DNA of 36,364 nucleotides from positions 1 through 36,364 of IMG/VR virus record IMGVR_UViG_3300008450_000169. One strand, written 5' to 3'. The position numbers and the translations under genes were made by a program. This document shows positions 7,691 to 16,341 of the stretch, piece by piece. The DNA is from a virus. The notes under the pieces were generated by a model, which was not told the DNA's origin, made no database searches, and was given only the letters and a program-made list of their open reading frames with translations. Every line of letters begins with the position of its first letter. Within the stretch, counting starts at the first letter, position 1.

Positions 7691-8056
7691 ATGCCAACAA
7701 TCTTGACGGATAATCGGGATATTGCTTTGGAAGTTGGTTACAAAGCCACTGACTGGTCAAGCCCAATTACGTTTGAGGATTATCTGCAAAGCATGTCGGA
7801 CTGGAACGTACAAGGGATTGAACGTGACGGTGACTGCATAGGAGCTGTCTACAAGAAGGACGGCGAAGTGCATGTGTCAGTTTTGAAAGATTGGCGAAAG
7901 CGTTGGATGACTAAAGGATTGGTCCGATCAATTCTTGGCCCCGACGTTACGCGCACAGAGGTGGTGCCAGGGCATGAGTACATGTTTGGCATACTGACTC
8001 GGCTTGGGATGAAAAACGTAAGTTCTTACAAATTCGAGGTGTCACATGGGCATTGA
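7691..8056 (+). CDS. Hypothetical protein with GNAT-like features
   Basis: A 121-residue protein resembling the small GNAT-like proteins beside internal virion protein genes in podoviruses (T7 gp13 is the known example). The beta strands ERDGDCIGAVYKKDGEVHVS, the segment KDWRKRWMTKGLVRSILGP in the usual acetyl-CoA-loop place, and a C-terminal FGILTRLGMKNVSSYKFEV all fit. No clear acetyl-CoA loop (QxxGxG/A) is visible, so enzyme activity is doubtful. Its 3' end overlaps the first ejection protein gene by 11 bases, consistent with a role in ejection-protein assembly. Confidence 0.6.
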   Translation: MPTILTDNRDIALEVGYKATDWSSPITFEDYLQSMSDWNVQGIERDGDCIGAVYKKDGEVHVSVLKDWRKRWMTKGLVRSILGPDVTRTEVVPGHEYMFGILTRLGMKNVSSYKFEVSHGH

Positions 8057-8789
8057 AGCAGCAATTTTAGGCAGCGCCGTATTGGGTGCAGCGTCATCCA
8101 GAAGCGCAGCAAAAACACAATCAAACGCCGCAAATCAAGCCGCTGGACTTCAGCAGCAGCAGTTTGAGCGCCAGATGGAACTGCAAGCGCCGTTCCGTGA
8201 AGTCGGGCTGCGGGCGCTTAACAAGCTGGAAGGCGCGTCCGAGTACACGCCGTTTGGCATGGCTCAGTTTCAACAAGACCCCGGCTACGGGTTCCGGTTT
8301 AACCAAGGACAGAAGGCGCTGGAGCGCAGCGCTGCCGCCCGTGGTGGCCTGATCAGCGGCAATACTGGTGGTGCCTTGCAACAGTTCGGTCAAGGCATGG
8401 CCTCGCAAGAGTACCAAAACGCATTCAACCGTTACCAAGCCGAACGCCAAGCCCGTCTGGGGCCGTTACAGTCGTTGGCCGGTGTCGGTCAAACTTCGGT
8501 CAACGCGCTGGGTCAAGCCGGTCAAAACTATGCGTCTGGCATGGGCGAGGCGTTAGGTGCCAGTGCTCAAGCCCGTGCGTCGGGCTACATGGGCGGCGCA
8601 AACGCCATCGGCGGCGGCATCGGCCAGTACATGGGCTACCAGCAGAACCAAGCTACCAACTCGCTGCTGCAACAAGCGTTGGCTAACCGAACAGGTGGAG
8701 GCGTTAATTACGGATCAATGTACAGCCCTAGCGGTGCTGGCGGCGCTCCTACCGCAACCGGCGCTGAAAACTATTTTTCGCCATATTAA
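8046..8789 (+). CDS. Ejection protein 1, P22 gp7-like position
   Basis: A 247-residue protein rich in Gly, Ala, Gln and Asn. It has a hydrophobic N-terminus (AAILGSAVLGAASS), then a Gln-rich helix (AAGLQQQQFERQMELQAPFR) and a recurrent pattern of FNRYQAERQARLGPLQSLAG. This is the style of a family of DNA transfer proteins of podoviruses. It is the first of three consecutive genes of 247, 480 and 810 residues, matching P22 gp7, gp20 and gp16 in order and rising size. In P22 these proteins are packed in the head and pass into the cell envelope at infection. Assignment rests on composition and order. Confidence 0.8.
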   Translation: MGIEAAILGSAVLGAASSRSAAKTQSNAANQAAGLQQQQFERQMELQAPFREVGLRALNKLEGASEYTPFGMAQFQQDPGYGFRFNQGQKALERSAAARGGLISGNTGGALQQFGQGMASQEYQNAFNRYQAERQARLGPLQSLAGVGQTSVNALGQAGQNYASGMGEALGASAQARASGYMGGANAIGGGIGQYMGYQQNQATNSLLQQALANRTGGGVNYGSMYSPSGAGGAPTATGAENYFSPY

Positions 8790-8798
8790 GGACTAGTC

Positions 8799-10241
8799 AT
8801 GGCACTCGTTAACCCCAACATCGCAATGAGTTTTCGGCAACCTGACATTCAGGCTCCGAACGCTTTGGCGCAGTTTGCTCAGATTCAGCAGATTCAAGGC
8901 GGCCGTCAAGCGCAAGAGTTGGCGCAGTACCAGCTTGGCGCAGCGCAACGCGGCGAGGCTCGTGAAGTTGCCCGAATAAACGCGCTTGCTGGCGCGGGGA
9001 CTGACGAAACCGCCGTTGCAAACGCGCTGTTAAGATCAGGTGACATCGCCGGGTATTCAGCGTTTGTTAAAGCAGCCGAAGATCGCAGAACGCAAAAACT
9101 TACCCAGCAAAAAACTGAAGGTGAAATTGCTGGGCAACCGTTGGCAAGGCAAAAAACTCAAGGTGACATTGATGCTCAACAAATAGTCGCCGCCAAAGGG
9201 CGTGCAGATGCCTTTTCAACTGCACTTGCGCCGTTAGTAGGTGCGGTTCAAGCCAAAAAACCAATTACGCACCAAGACGTATTTGCACAAGCTAACCGCC
9301 TTGTTTCACAGGGTTTGTTAAGAAAAGAAGACCTTTACTCTATCCCAATTAATGTAGCTGAGTTGCCAAATTTTGTAATGAACATGGCGTCGAGTACAGA
9401 AAACTCGCGCAAGGCTTTGGAAACATATTTGCCAAAAGCGTTGGTTGCTGGTGGCGATGTGATTAACGTAAATCCGTTGGCTGAAGGCGGTGTTGGCAAA
9501 CCTCTTGCGCGTGTGTCAATAAGCGACTACCAAAACGCGCAAAACCAAATTGCACAAGAGCAACTTGGCGTGGCGCAACGCAACGCAGCAACATCTGCGG
9601 GTCAGTTAAAGGTTGCACGAGACAGATTGGCGCAAGAAGGCCAAGGCGTTACATACCAACAAGACGCGCAAGGCAATATTGTTGCTTTGCCGTCGCGGTT
9701 GGCTGCTGGTGGCGTGCCTACGGCAAGGCCGGTTACTAGTCAAGATGGCGCGCCGGTTAAAGGCAAGCCGTCGGCGTTTGCTGAAAAAGCAGCCGCGCAA
9801 CGAGTGCAAATGGGTAAAGACCTCAACTTTGCAATTAAAGAGTTGGGCGACATCACAAAAGACGGCGGTTTAATTGACCAATCTACCGGCAGCGGCGCAG
9901 GTCGATTAGCTGATATTGGTATGAGTTTTATCGGCCAAGCAACGCCCGGTGCAATTGCCATCGGTAAGATTGAGCCGGTTGCCGATTTGGCATTAAAAAT
10001 GATCCCTCGTTTTGAAGGCCCACAGTCCGATAAGGACACTGCGTCGTACAAGGCAGCGGCTGGTCAATTAGCCGATCCTACACTGCCCACAAAAATTAGA
10101 AAAGAAGCTGGTAAAACAGTTCTCCGTTTGATGCAAGAACGTAAAAGCCAGTTTGCAACCAGCGACATGGCTGCTGAAGGCACCGCGCCTACTCAGGATG
10201 TACGTTCGCAAGCTGATGCAATTTTGCGCGGGGGTAATTAA
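8799..10241 (+). CDS. Ejection protein 2, P22 gp20-like position
   Basis: A 480-residue, Gln/Ala-rich, mostly helical protein with ATG at 8799 after TAAGGACTAGTC. The N-terminal region (IQAPNALAQFAQIQQIQGGR; QYQLGAAQRGEAREVARIN) is typical of phage DNA-transfer proteins, and a possible coiled-coil stretch follows (about 85-130). The size matches P22 gp20 (471 residues) and so does the gene order. The middle part looks AT-richer in codon choice than the flanking tail genes. It is followed without a gap by ejection protein 3, so the two are probably co-translated. Confidence 0.78.
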   Translation: MALVNPNIAMSFRQPDIQAPNALAQFAQIQQIQGGRQAQELAQYQLGAAQRGEAREVARINALAGAGTDETAVANALLRSGDIAGYSAFVKAAEDRRTQKLTQQKTEGEIAGQPLARQKTQGDIDAQQIVAAKGRADAFSTALAPLVGAVQAKKPITHQDVFAQANRLVSQGLLRKEDLYSIPINVAELPNFVMNMASSTENSRKALETYLPKALVAGGDVINVNPLAEGGVGKPLARVSISDYQNAQNQIAQEQLGVAQRNAATSAGQLKVARDRLAQEGQGVTYQQDAQGNIVALPSRLAAGGVPTARPVTSQDGAPVKGKPSAFAEKAAAQRVQMGKDLNFAIKELGDITKDGGLIDQSTGSGAGRLADIGMSFIGQATPGAIAIGKIEPVADLALKMIPRFEGPQSDKDTASYKAAAGQLADPTLPTKIRKEAGKTVLRLMQERKSQFATSDMAAEGTAPTQDVRSQADAILRGGN

Positions 10242-12674
10242 ATGGCAACCGCAGATGAATACGCAGCATGGATTGTTAAAAACTCTGCTAAAAAAGGCAC
10301 GCCTGAATTTGACACGGTAGCGCAAGCGTATCAACTTGCAAAGCAAGAACCTGCGCCCACAACGCCAAGTGAAATTCCTGCACCTCGCAAACAGCGTGGG
10401 TTTTTAGCAACGATTGGCGCGCCTATCGAAGCGGCCTCTCAAGGTGTGATCAGCGGCGTTGGCAACGTGGTGCTGGGCAGTCAGCGGCTGTTAGGCATGG
10501 GCTTAGAAACAGTAGGCGCTAGAGACACAGGCACGTTTTTGCAAGAAGACGCTGCCCGGCGTCTTGCCCAATCGCAAGCCACTGTTGCACCGTTTAAGCA
10601 AGAGTTTCCTTTTTCCACTGGTGCCGGTGAACTGGGCGGCGAGGTTCTCGGCACCGGCCCCGTGGGCAGGGTGCTTGCCGCGCCTTTAAAAGCAATCCCA
10701 GCCGCCGCGCCTTTGGCGCAAGCCATCCGCACTGGCGGGTTTTCCACTGGCCGAGCTATGGCTAACGCGCCAGCGGCTGCACGTGTCGCCGATTTGGGCA
10801 CCCGCGTTGCAGGCGGTGCAATAACAGGCGGCGCAACGGCTGCGTTAATCAACCCCGCAGAAGCCGAGACAGGCGCGTTGGTCGGTGGTACGGTGGCCGC
10901 AGTAGCACCCCCTATCGTCAATGTTCTTGCTAAAAGCGCGGGGTTTCTTAAAGATGCGTTTGGCGGTCAACTTGCCGCTGTCAAAGCAGGCAAAATTTCG
11001 CGTGAAGTGGCAGGTGATCGTATCGGCGCAATCCGCGCTGCGCTTGCCGCCGCGCCAGATGACCTGACTGCCGCGCAAGCCACGTCCGGTATTCAGAACG
11101 ATGCGCTGCAAGCGCTGTACAAGTTTTCAAGCCGCACCGACGATATGTCGATGAAGCTCAAGCAACAGGCGGCGGCTGAACTTGCTGACTTGCAGCGCGC
11201 TGCTCAGTCGGCAAACGCTACCGAAGCCCGCGCCATTTACGATCAGTCCATCCAGCGCCTCAACCAATTGACCGCTGACATGCGCAATGTCGAGTTGCAA
11301 GCCGCCAATCAGGCAGCGCAGACCGCTAACCGTCTTGCGCCGCAAATGCAGCAGCGTGAAGCCAGTATGGTTAACGCCTTGCGTCAAGGTATGCCCGCGC
11401 CAGTGTCTGCCCCCCTGTCTGGCGGCTTAATTCAAGGCACAGTTACAGGTCCAGCCCGCACTGGACAATCAACTGTGGCAGCAGGAACAGAAGCATTGCA
11501 ACGTGCAAATGTTGCGGATGATGCTGCTAGACGATTAATGGTTTCGCGTTCTCGTGGTGCTCGCGGTGTATTGTCGGAAGGACCAGTTCCAGGCGTAGAC
11601 GACAGAAAAATTGAACGCGCCAACAGGTTTGTAGCCGAACAATGGCAAGAAACATCTGACACTTTTGCCAACATTGCCCGTCAGCGCCGTGCAGAAGCTG
11701 GATTCTTGGAACGCCAAATTGGCAGCTTGGAAGATTATGGCTTGCGGCCACTGGACGCAAACGCAATCACCGGCGCTCTCGACGCCAAGATGGCGCAGCC
11801 AGGCCTGCGCGCCAGCTCAAACGTCACTAAGGTGCTGCAAGCTGTCAAGGACGATATCGCCAACCTGACAGAAAAAGGCGGCGGCGTCATCGACGCGCAC
11901 GATCTGTACACCCTTCGTAAAGAAGGCATCAACGAGCGCATCATGCAAATCATGGGTCAGACAGACCCCAAAATCAGCGCCAAAGTGACGCGCAAAGTGT
12001 TGGAAGAAGTGCGACCACTGATTGACGACGCAATTACGACTGCGGGCGGCACGGGCTGGCGCGACTACCTCAAGACGTATTCGCAAGGACGGCAAGCAAT
12101 TGATCAAAAAGCAATGGCCGCGCAAGCCGCCAAGTTGTTTCAGGAATCGCCGCAAGAGTATGTTCGCCTTGTACGCGGCAACAATCCTGACGCAGTTGAA
12201 GCTATTTTTGGCCCTGGCAGCTACGACATTTTTAAAGAGATGGGCGGTAAAATGCCTACGCTGCAAAAGGTGGCGACAAACATTGAGGGCGCTGCCAGTA
12301 GAGAAGTTGCGGCCCTTCAGGGTAAAGAACGGTTAACGGAAGTTTTTGAAGATGTTGGACGTACTTTTCCCCGCTTTCCTAACTTGTTGAATCGCGAAGC
12401 CGCGTTTGGTAACCTGACGTTTGGCGAATTGGAACGCAGGCTTGACAAAAAAGTTGTTGCCAAGTTGCGCGAAGGAGCGCTATCAGGTAAAAACTCGCTG
12501 GAGTTGCTTAACACGCTACCCACAATTGAGCGCAGCAAAGTGCTTAAAGTCTTGACCGACCCATCAACGTGGGGCGCAAGAGGTGCGGCTGCAACACGGG
12601 CTGCGGTGATGCCTGCTGCGCCGACTAACAACCTTGCGCCGCAGTCCGAAAACCAAAACGCGCTTGCTAGATAA
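10242..12674 (+). CDS. Ejection protein 3, P22 gp16-like position
   Basis: An 810-residue protein starting one base after the previous stop. The N-terminal 60 residues include DEYAAWIVKNSAKKGTPEFD and AQAYQLAKQE, the short helical repeat found at the start of many phage ejection proteins. A Gly/Ala-rich, amphipathic to hydrophobic region follows (about 60-230), suited to membrane insertion. A long helical region runs from about 230 to 800. No transglycosylase motif is evident. By order it corresponds to P22 gp16, which helps the genome cross the inner membrane. Confidence 0.78.
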   Translation: MATADEYAAWIVKNSAKKGTPEFDTVAQAYQLAKQEPAPTTPSEIPAPRKQRGFLATIGAPIEAASQGVISGVGNVVLGSQRLLGMGLETVGARDTGTFLQEDAARRLAQSQATVAPFKQEFPFSTGAGELGGEVLGTGPVGRVLAAPLKAIPAAAPLAQAIRTGGFSTGRAMANAPAAARVADLGTRVAGGAITGGATAALINPAEAETGALVGGTVAAVAPPIVNVLAKSAGFLKDAFGGQLAAVKAGKISREVAGDRIGAIRAALAAAPDDLTAAQATSGIQNDALQALYKFSSRTDDMSMKLKQQAAAELADLQRAAQSANATEARAIYDQSIQRLNQLTADMRNVELQAANQAAQTANRLAPQMQQREASMVNALRQGMPAPVSAPLSGGLIQGTVTGPARTGQSTVAAGTEALQRANVADDAARRLMVSRSRGARGVLSEGPVPGVDDRKIERANRFVAEQWQETSDTFANIARQRRAEAGFLERQIGSLEDYGLRPLDANAITGALDAKMAQPGLRASSNVTKVLQAVKDDIANLTEKGGGVIDAHDLYTLRKEGINERIMQIMGQTDPKISAKVTRKVLEEVRPLIDDAITTAGGTGWRDYLKTYSQGRQAIDQKAMAAQAAKLFQESPQEYVRLVRGNNPDAVEAIFGPGSYDIFKEMGGKMPTLQKVATNIEGAASREVAALQGKERLTEVFEDVGRTFPRFPNLLNREAAFGNLTFGELERRLDKKVVAKLREGALSGKNSLELLNTLPTIERSKVLKVLTDPSTWGARGAAATRAAVMPAAPTNNLAPQSENQNALAR

Positions 12675-12688
12675 CCAGGAACACGATC

Positions 12689-13975
12689 ATGCCTACTACG
12701 CTCATTCCCAATCCAGTAATGCAGTTTTTCGACGCCAACGGTAACCCGTTGGTGGGCGGCAAGCTGTTCACCTACGCTGCTGGCACGACCACCCCGCAGG
12801 CCACGTTCACTGACTACAACGGCACTACGGCCAACACCAACCCGGTGATCCTAAACAGTCGGGGCGAGGCGGCGATATGGTGCGGCGCTAACCGCTACTT
12901 CATGCTGCTCAAAGACGCTGACGATGTAGAGATATGGACCTCTGACAACGTGAACGGCCCCAACGGCCCTACGTTGGCCGTGCTGGCCGCATCGGACGGC
13001 GCTACGCTGATCGGCTACACACCCGCCGACACTGGCGTGGCGACCACTGTCAACGCCCGCCTTCAGCAGATCGACGGCACATCGCCCACGGCCGGATCGC
13101 TGGACGGCAACACCAAGGCACCCATCAACACGCTGCGCGACGCCACGGCTGTTGCAGGCGGCACCAGCGGCTACGTCAACCCCAACATCTGGGCACGCAC
13201 CATCACAGGCGCGACTGAGACATCGTTCGAGTGGACGATTGTTGGCATCGTTGACAACTACGCTGCTGCTGGCGAGAACGTGGCGCTGTACGGCCAAGGC
13301 AACAAGCGCAGCACCGGCCCGACATGGGGCATTGTGTCTGAGGCGCGTGACTTCACCCAAGTTGCCAACCCAACGGCTGGCCTGATCGGTTTGGAAGTCG
13401 GTATTTTTGCCAACGGCACAGACACTTCGCTCAACCGGGTCGGCGTAGACATATCGGTGGGCAAAGGCGTGTCAGGCGGCACGATCAACACCACGTCTTA
13501 CGCTATCCGTATCGGCCCTACCAACAACGACCTGACACAAGGTCAAGTCACCAACGGCTTTACGTTGCAAGGCAACGCAACAGTTGGTGTGCAGATTTCC
13601 AGCTCGGGCACTTGGGGCATCCAATTTAGCGGCACATACGGCGTTGGTATTGACTTGGGTACAGCAACCAACAGCACGTCGGCGATCCGCATCAAGGATG
13701 GCGAGAACATGGCGTTTGACGCTTCGTCAGTTTACCGTTTGCGTCACTCTAGCTCGGGCGTAACTGGGCTTACCTACGCCGTCAGCGGTGTGGACAAACT
13801 GATCATCAGCGACGTGGGCGGCTTGGTGCTGGCCGAAACCATTGCATGGACCAACACCTACGCTTCGGCATCTGCAACTGCTGGCACCAACGGTGCGCCG
13901 CCTGCCCAAGTGGCTGGCTATTTGCAAGTTAACATTGCAGGCGTTAACGTCAAACTTCCCTACTACGCAGTATGA
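12689..13975 (+). CDS. Tail fibre or spike with P22-type head-binding domain
   Basis: A 428-residue protein. Residues 1-110 form a recognisable tailspike/fibre attachment domain with NPVMQFFDANGNPLVGGKLF, then TYAAGTTTPQATFTDYNG, then NPVILNSRGEAAIW. This module docks receptor-binding proteins onto P22-like tails. The remainder is Thr/Gly/Ser/Asn-rich beta structure with no recognisable endoglycosidase or lyase motif. The receptor domain is short compared with P22 gp9 (667 residues). It is the likely host-range determinant. Its stop overlaps the next ATG. Confidence 0.85.
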   Translation: MPTTLIPNPVMQFFDANGNPLVGGKLFTYAAGTTTPQATFTDYNGTTANTNPVILNSRGEAAIWCGANRYFMLLKDADDVEIWTSDNVNGPNGPTLAVLAASDGATLIGYTPADTGVATTVNARLQQIDGTSPTAGSLDGNTKAPINTLRDATAVAGGTSGYVNPNIWARTITGATETSFEWTIVGIVDNYAAAGENVALYGQGNKRSTGPTWGIVSEARDFTQVANPTAGLIGLEVGIFANGTDTSLNRVGVDISVGKGVSGGTINTTSYAIRIGPTNNDLTQGQVTNGFTLQGNATVGVQISSSGTWGIQFSGTYGVGIDLGTATNSTSAIRIKDGENMAFDASSVYRLRHSSSGVTGLTYAVSGVDKLIISDVGGLVLAETIAWTNTYASASATAGTNGAPPAQVAGYLQVNIAGVNVKLPYYAV

Positions 13976-14109
13976 TCACACTTGTTTTAACCCCTCAAGA
14001 ACTGGCTGTCATCAACCGAGCGCTCATGCTTGCCCCTTACGGTGAGGTCGCGCCCGTTGTACAGTCAATCAACCAGCAGTTGCAGAAAGCAAAAGATGAG
14101 CACGATTGA
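13972..14109 (+). CDS. Hypothetical 45-residue protein
   Basis: The start at 13972 overlaps the fibre stop (ATGA), and the 3' end overlaps the XhlA-like gene. It reads MITLVLTPQELAVINRALML and continues with SINQQLQKAKDEHD. This helical layout is shared by small proteins often placed between phage fibre and lysis genes. It has no membrane segment. Real by overlap logic; function unknown. Confidence 0.6.
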   Translation: MITLVLTPQELAVINRALMLAPYGEVAPVVQSINQQLQKAKDEHD

Positions 14110-14275
14110 CGCAACAGACGCGCGACTGTCCACCCATGAAGAAGTCTGCGCCATTCGGTATGACCAGATCAACGCCCGCCTTAAACGCATTGAGGCCATC
14201 ATGCTCAAGACCGCCGGCGTGATGATTTTGTCAATGGCCGGGACAATCTTTTCAGCCATGTGGATGCTTAAATAA
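14096..14275 (+). CDS. XhlA-like small membrane protein of the lysis cassette
   Basis: A 59-residue protein using the ATG at 14096, which overlaps the previous gene. The N-terminal half is polar and helical with HEEVCAIRYDQINARLKRIE. A single transmembrane helix follows (ILSMAGTIFSAMWML, about 44-58) at the extreme C-terminus. This is the layout of the hemolysin XhlA family, which associates with holins in phage lysis cassettes. An earlier in-frame ATG at 14030 would overlap the upstream gene further and is less likely. Confidence 0.7.
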   Translation: MSTIDATDARLSTHEEVCAIRYDQINARLKRIEAIMLKTAGVMILSMAGTIFSAMWMLK

Positions 14276-14288
14276 GAAAAGGAATCAC

Positions 14289-14840
14289 ATGAAACTGATC
14301 GCCACCATCCTCTGCGCCCTGTTTCTGACAGGCTGCGCCACTGCCGAGTACCAAGCCTACGCTGACGCCCATAAAGCGCAAGCAGCGGCCCAGACAGCCC
14401 GATATCAGGCTCTGGCTGACATCGCTCGGCAGGGCGACACCACGGCCAAGGTTGCTGCGGTCATGTCTTTGCAGATGGGCAGCGCCCAGCAGAACACGCA
14501 GATCAACGCCCCCAAGAGCTGGGCTGATTACGCTTTGCAATGGACGGGCCTGTTGCTGCCGACATTCGGTCAGGTCTATAGCGTCAACAAGCAAACCTCT
14601 CTGGGGATGCGCCAGTCTGACAACGCAACGGCGCTGGGTATCAGCACCAACGCTGCGTTCGTGGGTATTGCTTCAAAGATTCAAGCGCCAGCAGCCAACA
14701 TAACCACCACTACAACAACAAACACCGACAGCACCCATGCGCCGACTGTTGTGACTCAGCCTGCTCCAATCGTGGTTACGCAACCAGCTCCCTTGGTTGT
14801 ACCGACTACCGTCAACAACATTACGCCAGCAGCGCCATGA
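14289..14840 (+). CDS. Phage lipoprotein, possible spanin-like lysis factor
   Basis: A 183-residue protein with a clear lipoprotein signal: a charged start, a hydrophobic core and the lipobox LTGC (Cys 17). Signal peptidase II would release an outer-membrane or periplasmic lipoprotein. A helical Ala/Gln-rich segment follows (about 20-60), then a hydrophobic stretch WADYALQWTGLLLPTFGQVY (about 78-97). A Thr/Pro/Val-rich tail follows with the repeat TQPAPIVV / TQPAPLVV. Within the lysis cassette, a spanin-like role in disrupting the outer membrane is possible, but the domain order does not match a standard u-spanin, so this is tentative. Confidence 0.65.
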   Translation: MKLIATILCALFLTGCATAEYQAYADAHKAQAAAQTARYQALADIARQGDTTAKVAAVMSLQMGSAQQNTQINAPKSWADYALQWTGLLLPTFGQVYSVNKQTSLGMRQSDNATALGISTNAAFVGIASKIQAPAANITTTTTTNTDSTHAPTVVTQPAPIVVTQPAPLVVPTTVNNITPAAP

Positions 14841-14932
14841 AAGACTGGGCTGTTGCATTGATTGCAGCGGCCCTTCTGATCGGGCTGGCGTTGTGGTGCA
14901 CCCGCGTTTTTATCTGGAGTTTTTATGGTTGA
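14837..14932 (+). CDS. 31-residue membrane protein
   Basis: The start overlaps the lipoprotein stop (ATGA at 14837) and the stop overlaps the next ATG at 14925. The sequence is nearly all one transmembrane helix (VALIAAALLIGLALW) followed by a short Cys- and aromatic-containing tail. Overlap at both ends strongly suggests coupled translation. It may assist holin or spanin function. Small size keeps confidence moderate. Confidence 0.6.
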   Translation: MKDWAVALIAAALLIGLALWCTRVFIWSFYG

Positions 14933-15380
14933 CCTCACCAAAGCCATTGGAGCCGTTGCCGCCAGCGTTGCTGCACTTGGCGGCAGTTACACGCTTGCCG
15001 ACAAGTTTGGTGTGTTTGACCGGGCAATCATTGAGTGGTCGCCAGAGAATTTCAAGATCACAGCAGAAGCTGGACAGCCCATCAACGTCACCGTTGCGCG
15101 GATCAAAAAGCGTGACGACTGCTCTGTTGAGAGCTTTACCCCAAGCATCCGTGATGCAGCAGGCATGGTCCATGAGGCCACAACCACAGCAAGCAAGTTC
15201 AGCGGACCCGCAGGGCCAGAGATCGACACGTTCACATACCAACTCACTATGGTGAGAAAAGAGAAAATCGCCAGTGGAAAAGCGACCCTGCTGGCAACCA
15301 TCAAGTACAAATGTCCTGAAGGGGAGCGCGTTGTGCAGTATCCCCGCCACACCAACCTCAGTTTTGAATTGAAAGGGTAG
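14925..15380 (+). CDS. Hypothetical exported or membrane-anchored protein of the lysis region
   Basis: A 151-residue protein. The N-terminus has a weakly hydrophobic Ala/Val/Gly segment (AIGAVAASVAALGGSYTLAD, about 7-26), which could be an uncleaved signal anchor. The rest has the feel of a small beta domain (EAGQPINVTVARIKKRDDC; FTYQLTMVRKEK; TNLSFELKG) with two Cys residues that could pair in the periplasm. It lies between the lipoprotein and the holin, so a lysis or envelope role is plausible. Family not recognised. Confidence 0.65.
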   Translation: MVDLTKAIGAVAASVAALGGSYTLADKFGVFDRAIIEWSPENFKITAEAGQPINVTVARIKKRDDCSVESFTPSIRDAAGMVHEATTTASKFSGPAGPEIDTFTYQLTMVRKEKIASGKATLLATIKYKCPEGERVVQYPRHTNLSFELKG

Positions 15381-15384
15381 AGCG

Positions 15385-15795
15385 ATGTTTCCATTGACAG
15401 CACTTCTTGAGGTGGGCGGCAAACTCATCGACAAACTTATTCCCGATCCCGAGGCCAAAGCCAAGGCCCAACTCGACCTTGCCAAGATGGCGCAAGATGG
15501 TGAGTTGGCGAAGATGGCTAACGACACCAAGCTATTTGAGATTGAACAAACGTCCATCACAGAGCGCTGGCGTTCCGACATGGGGTCTGACTCTTGGCTG
15601 TCCAAAAACATTCGCCCTATGGCCCTTATAGCCATCTTCGTGGCCTACTTCGTGTTCACCATGATGTCGGCCTACGGGTACAACGCGCAGGAGTCCTACG
15701 TCCAGTTGCTGGGCCAGTGGGGACAAATCATTTTCTTGGCCTATTTCGGTGGCCGGACAGTTGAGAAACTTGCAGACATGCGGAGCAAAAAATGA
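15385..15795 (+). CDS. Holin of the 3-TM (gene-transfer-agent release) type
   Basis: A 136-residue protein matching the 3-TM holin family. The N-terminus has KLIDKLIPDPEAKAKAQLDL, a hallmark of the family, followed by a charged helix. Hydrophobic segments then appear around IRPMALIAIFVAYFVFTMM and QWGQIIFLAYFGGRTVEK, with the C-terminus RSKK. Holins open the inner membrane so the endolysin reaches peptidoglycan. The stop overlaps the endolysin start (ATGA), the usual holin-endolysin coupling. Confidence 0.85.
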   Translation: MFPLTALLEVGGKLIDKLIPDPEAKAKAQLDLAKMAQDGELAKMANDTKLFEIEQTSITERWRSDMGSDSWLSKNIRPMALIAIFVAYFVFTMMSAYGYNAQESYVQLLGQWGQIIFLAYFGGRTVEKLADMRSKK

Positions 15796-16337
15796 AAGAC
15801 AATTTTGCAGAAGCGCTTGAGCACGTTTTGAAGCACGAAGGCGGCTACGTTTTTCACAAAAATGACCCCGGTGGCCGCACCAACCTTGGCGTGACGCAAA
15901 AGGTGTGGGAAGCGTGGGTCGGCCATGAAGTGGACGAAAAAACCATGCGTGAGCTGACGCCTGCTCAAGTAGGGCCGATGTACAGGGCAAAATACTGGGA
16001 CAAGATCAAGGGCGACGATCTGCCCGACGGCGTGGACTACGTTGTGTTCGACGCTGCGGTCAACAGTGGCCCAGGGCGTGCTGCTAAGTGGTTGCAAGCC
16101 TGCGTGGGCGTCGAGCCTGACGGTGGTATTGGCCCCAAGACGCTGGCGGCCGTGGCAGCGTTTGAGGGCGATCTGGTGGACGACTACAGCAAGCGCCGCC
16201 TGTCCTTTCTCATGGGCCTGCCCCACTGGCCGACTTTTAGCAAAGGCTGGAGTCGGCGAGTGGCCGAGGTGCGGTCAGACGCCGCCACGTTCCACGATGT
16301 CGTAAAACCAGTCGTCCCCAGCGCTCCACTTGCGTGA
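15792..16337 (+). CDS. Endolysin, glycoside hydrolase 108 (N-acetylmuramidase)
   Basis: A 181-residue enzyme of the GH108 family. The catalytic Glu lies in HEGGY (Glu 16), followed by the signature NDPGGRTNLGVT (about 24-35). The C-terminal half carries the peptidoglycan-binding-3 pattern with VFDAAVNSGPGRAAKWLQAC and DGGIGPKTLAAV. It would cleave glycan strands of the host wall at lysis. It has no signal peptide, so export through the holin lesion is expected. The last 15 or so residues (from ATFHDVV) extend past the usual family end and overlap a protein-like antisense frame. Confidence 0.92.
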   Translation: MKDNFAEALEHVLKHEGGYVFHKNDPGGRTNLGVTQKVWEAWVGHEVDEKTMRELTPAQVGPMYRAKYWDKIKGDDLPDGVDYVVFDAAVNSGPGRAAKWLQACVGVEPDGGIGPKTLAAVAAFEGDLVDDYSKRRLSFLMGLPHWPTFSKGWSRRVAEVRSDAATFHDVVKPVVPSAPLA

Positions 16338-16341
16338 GCCG

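Noticed and set aside
14289-14840. Lipoprotein as a definite spanin
   Set aside because: The lipobox is clear, but the hydrophobic segment is in the middle and the tail is Pro/Thr-rich, which does not fit known spanin layouts well enough for a firm call.
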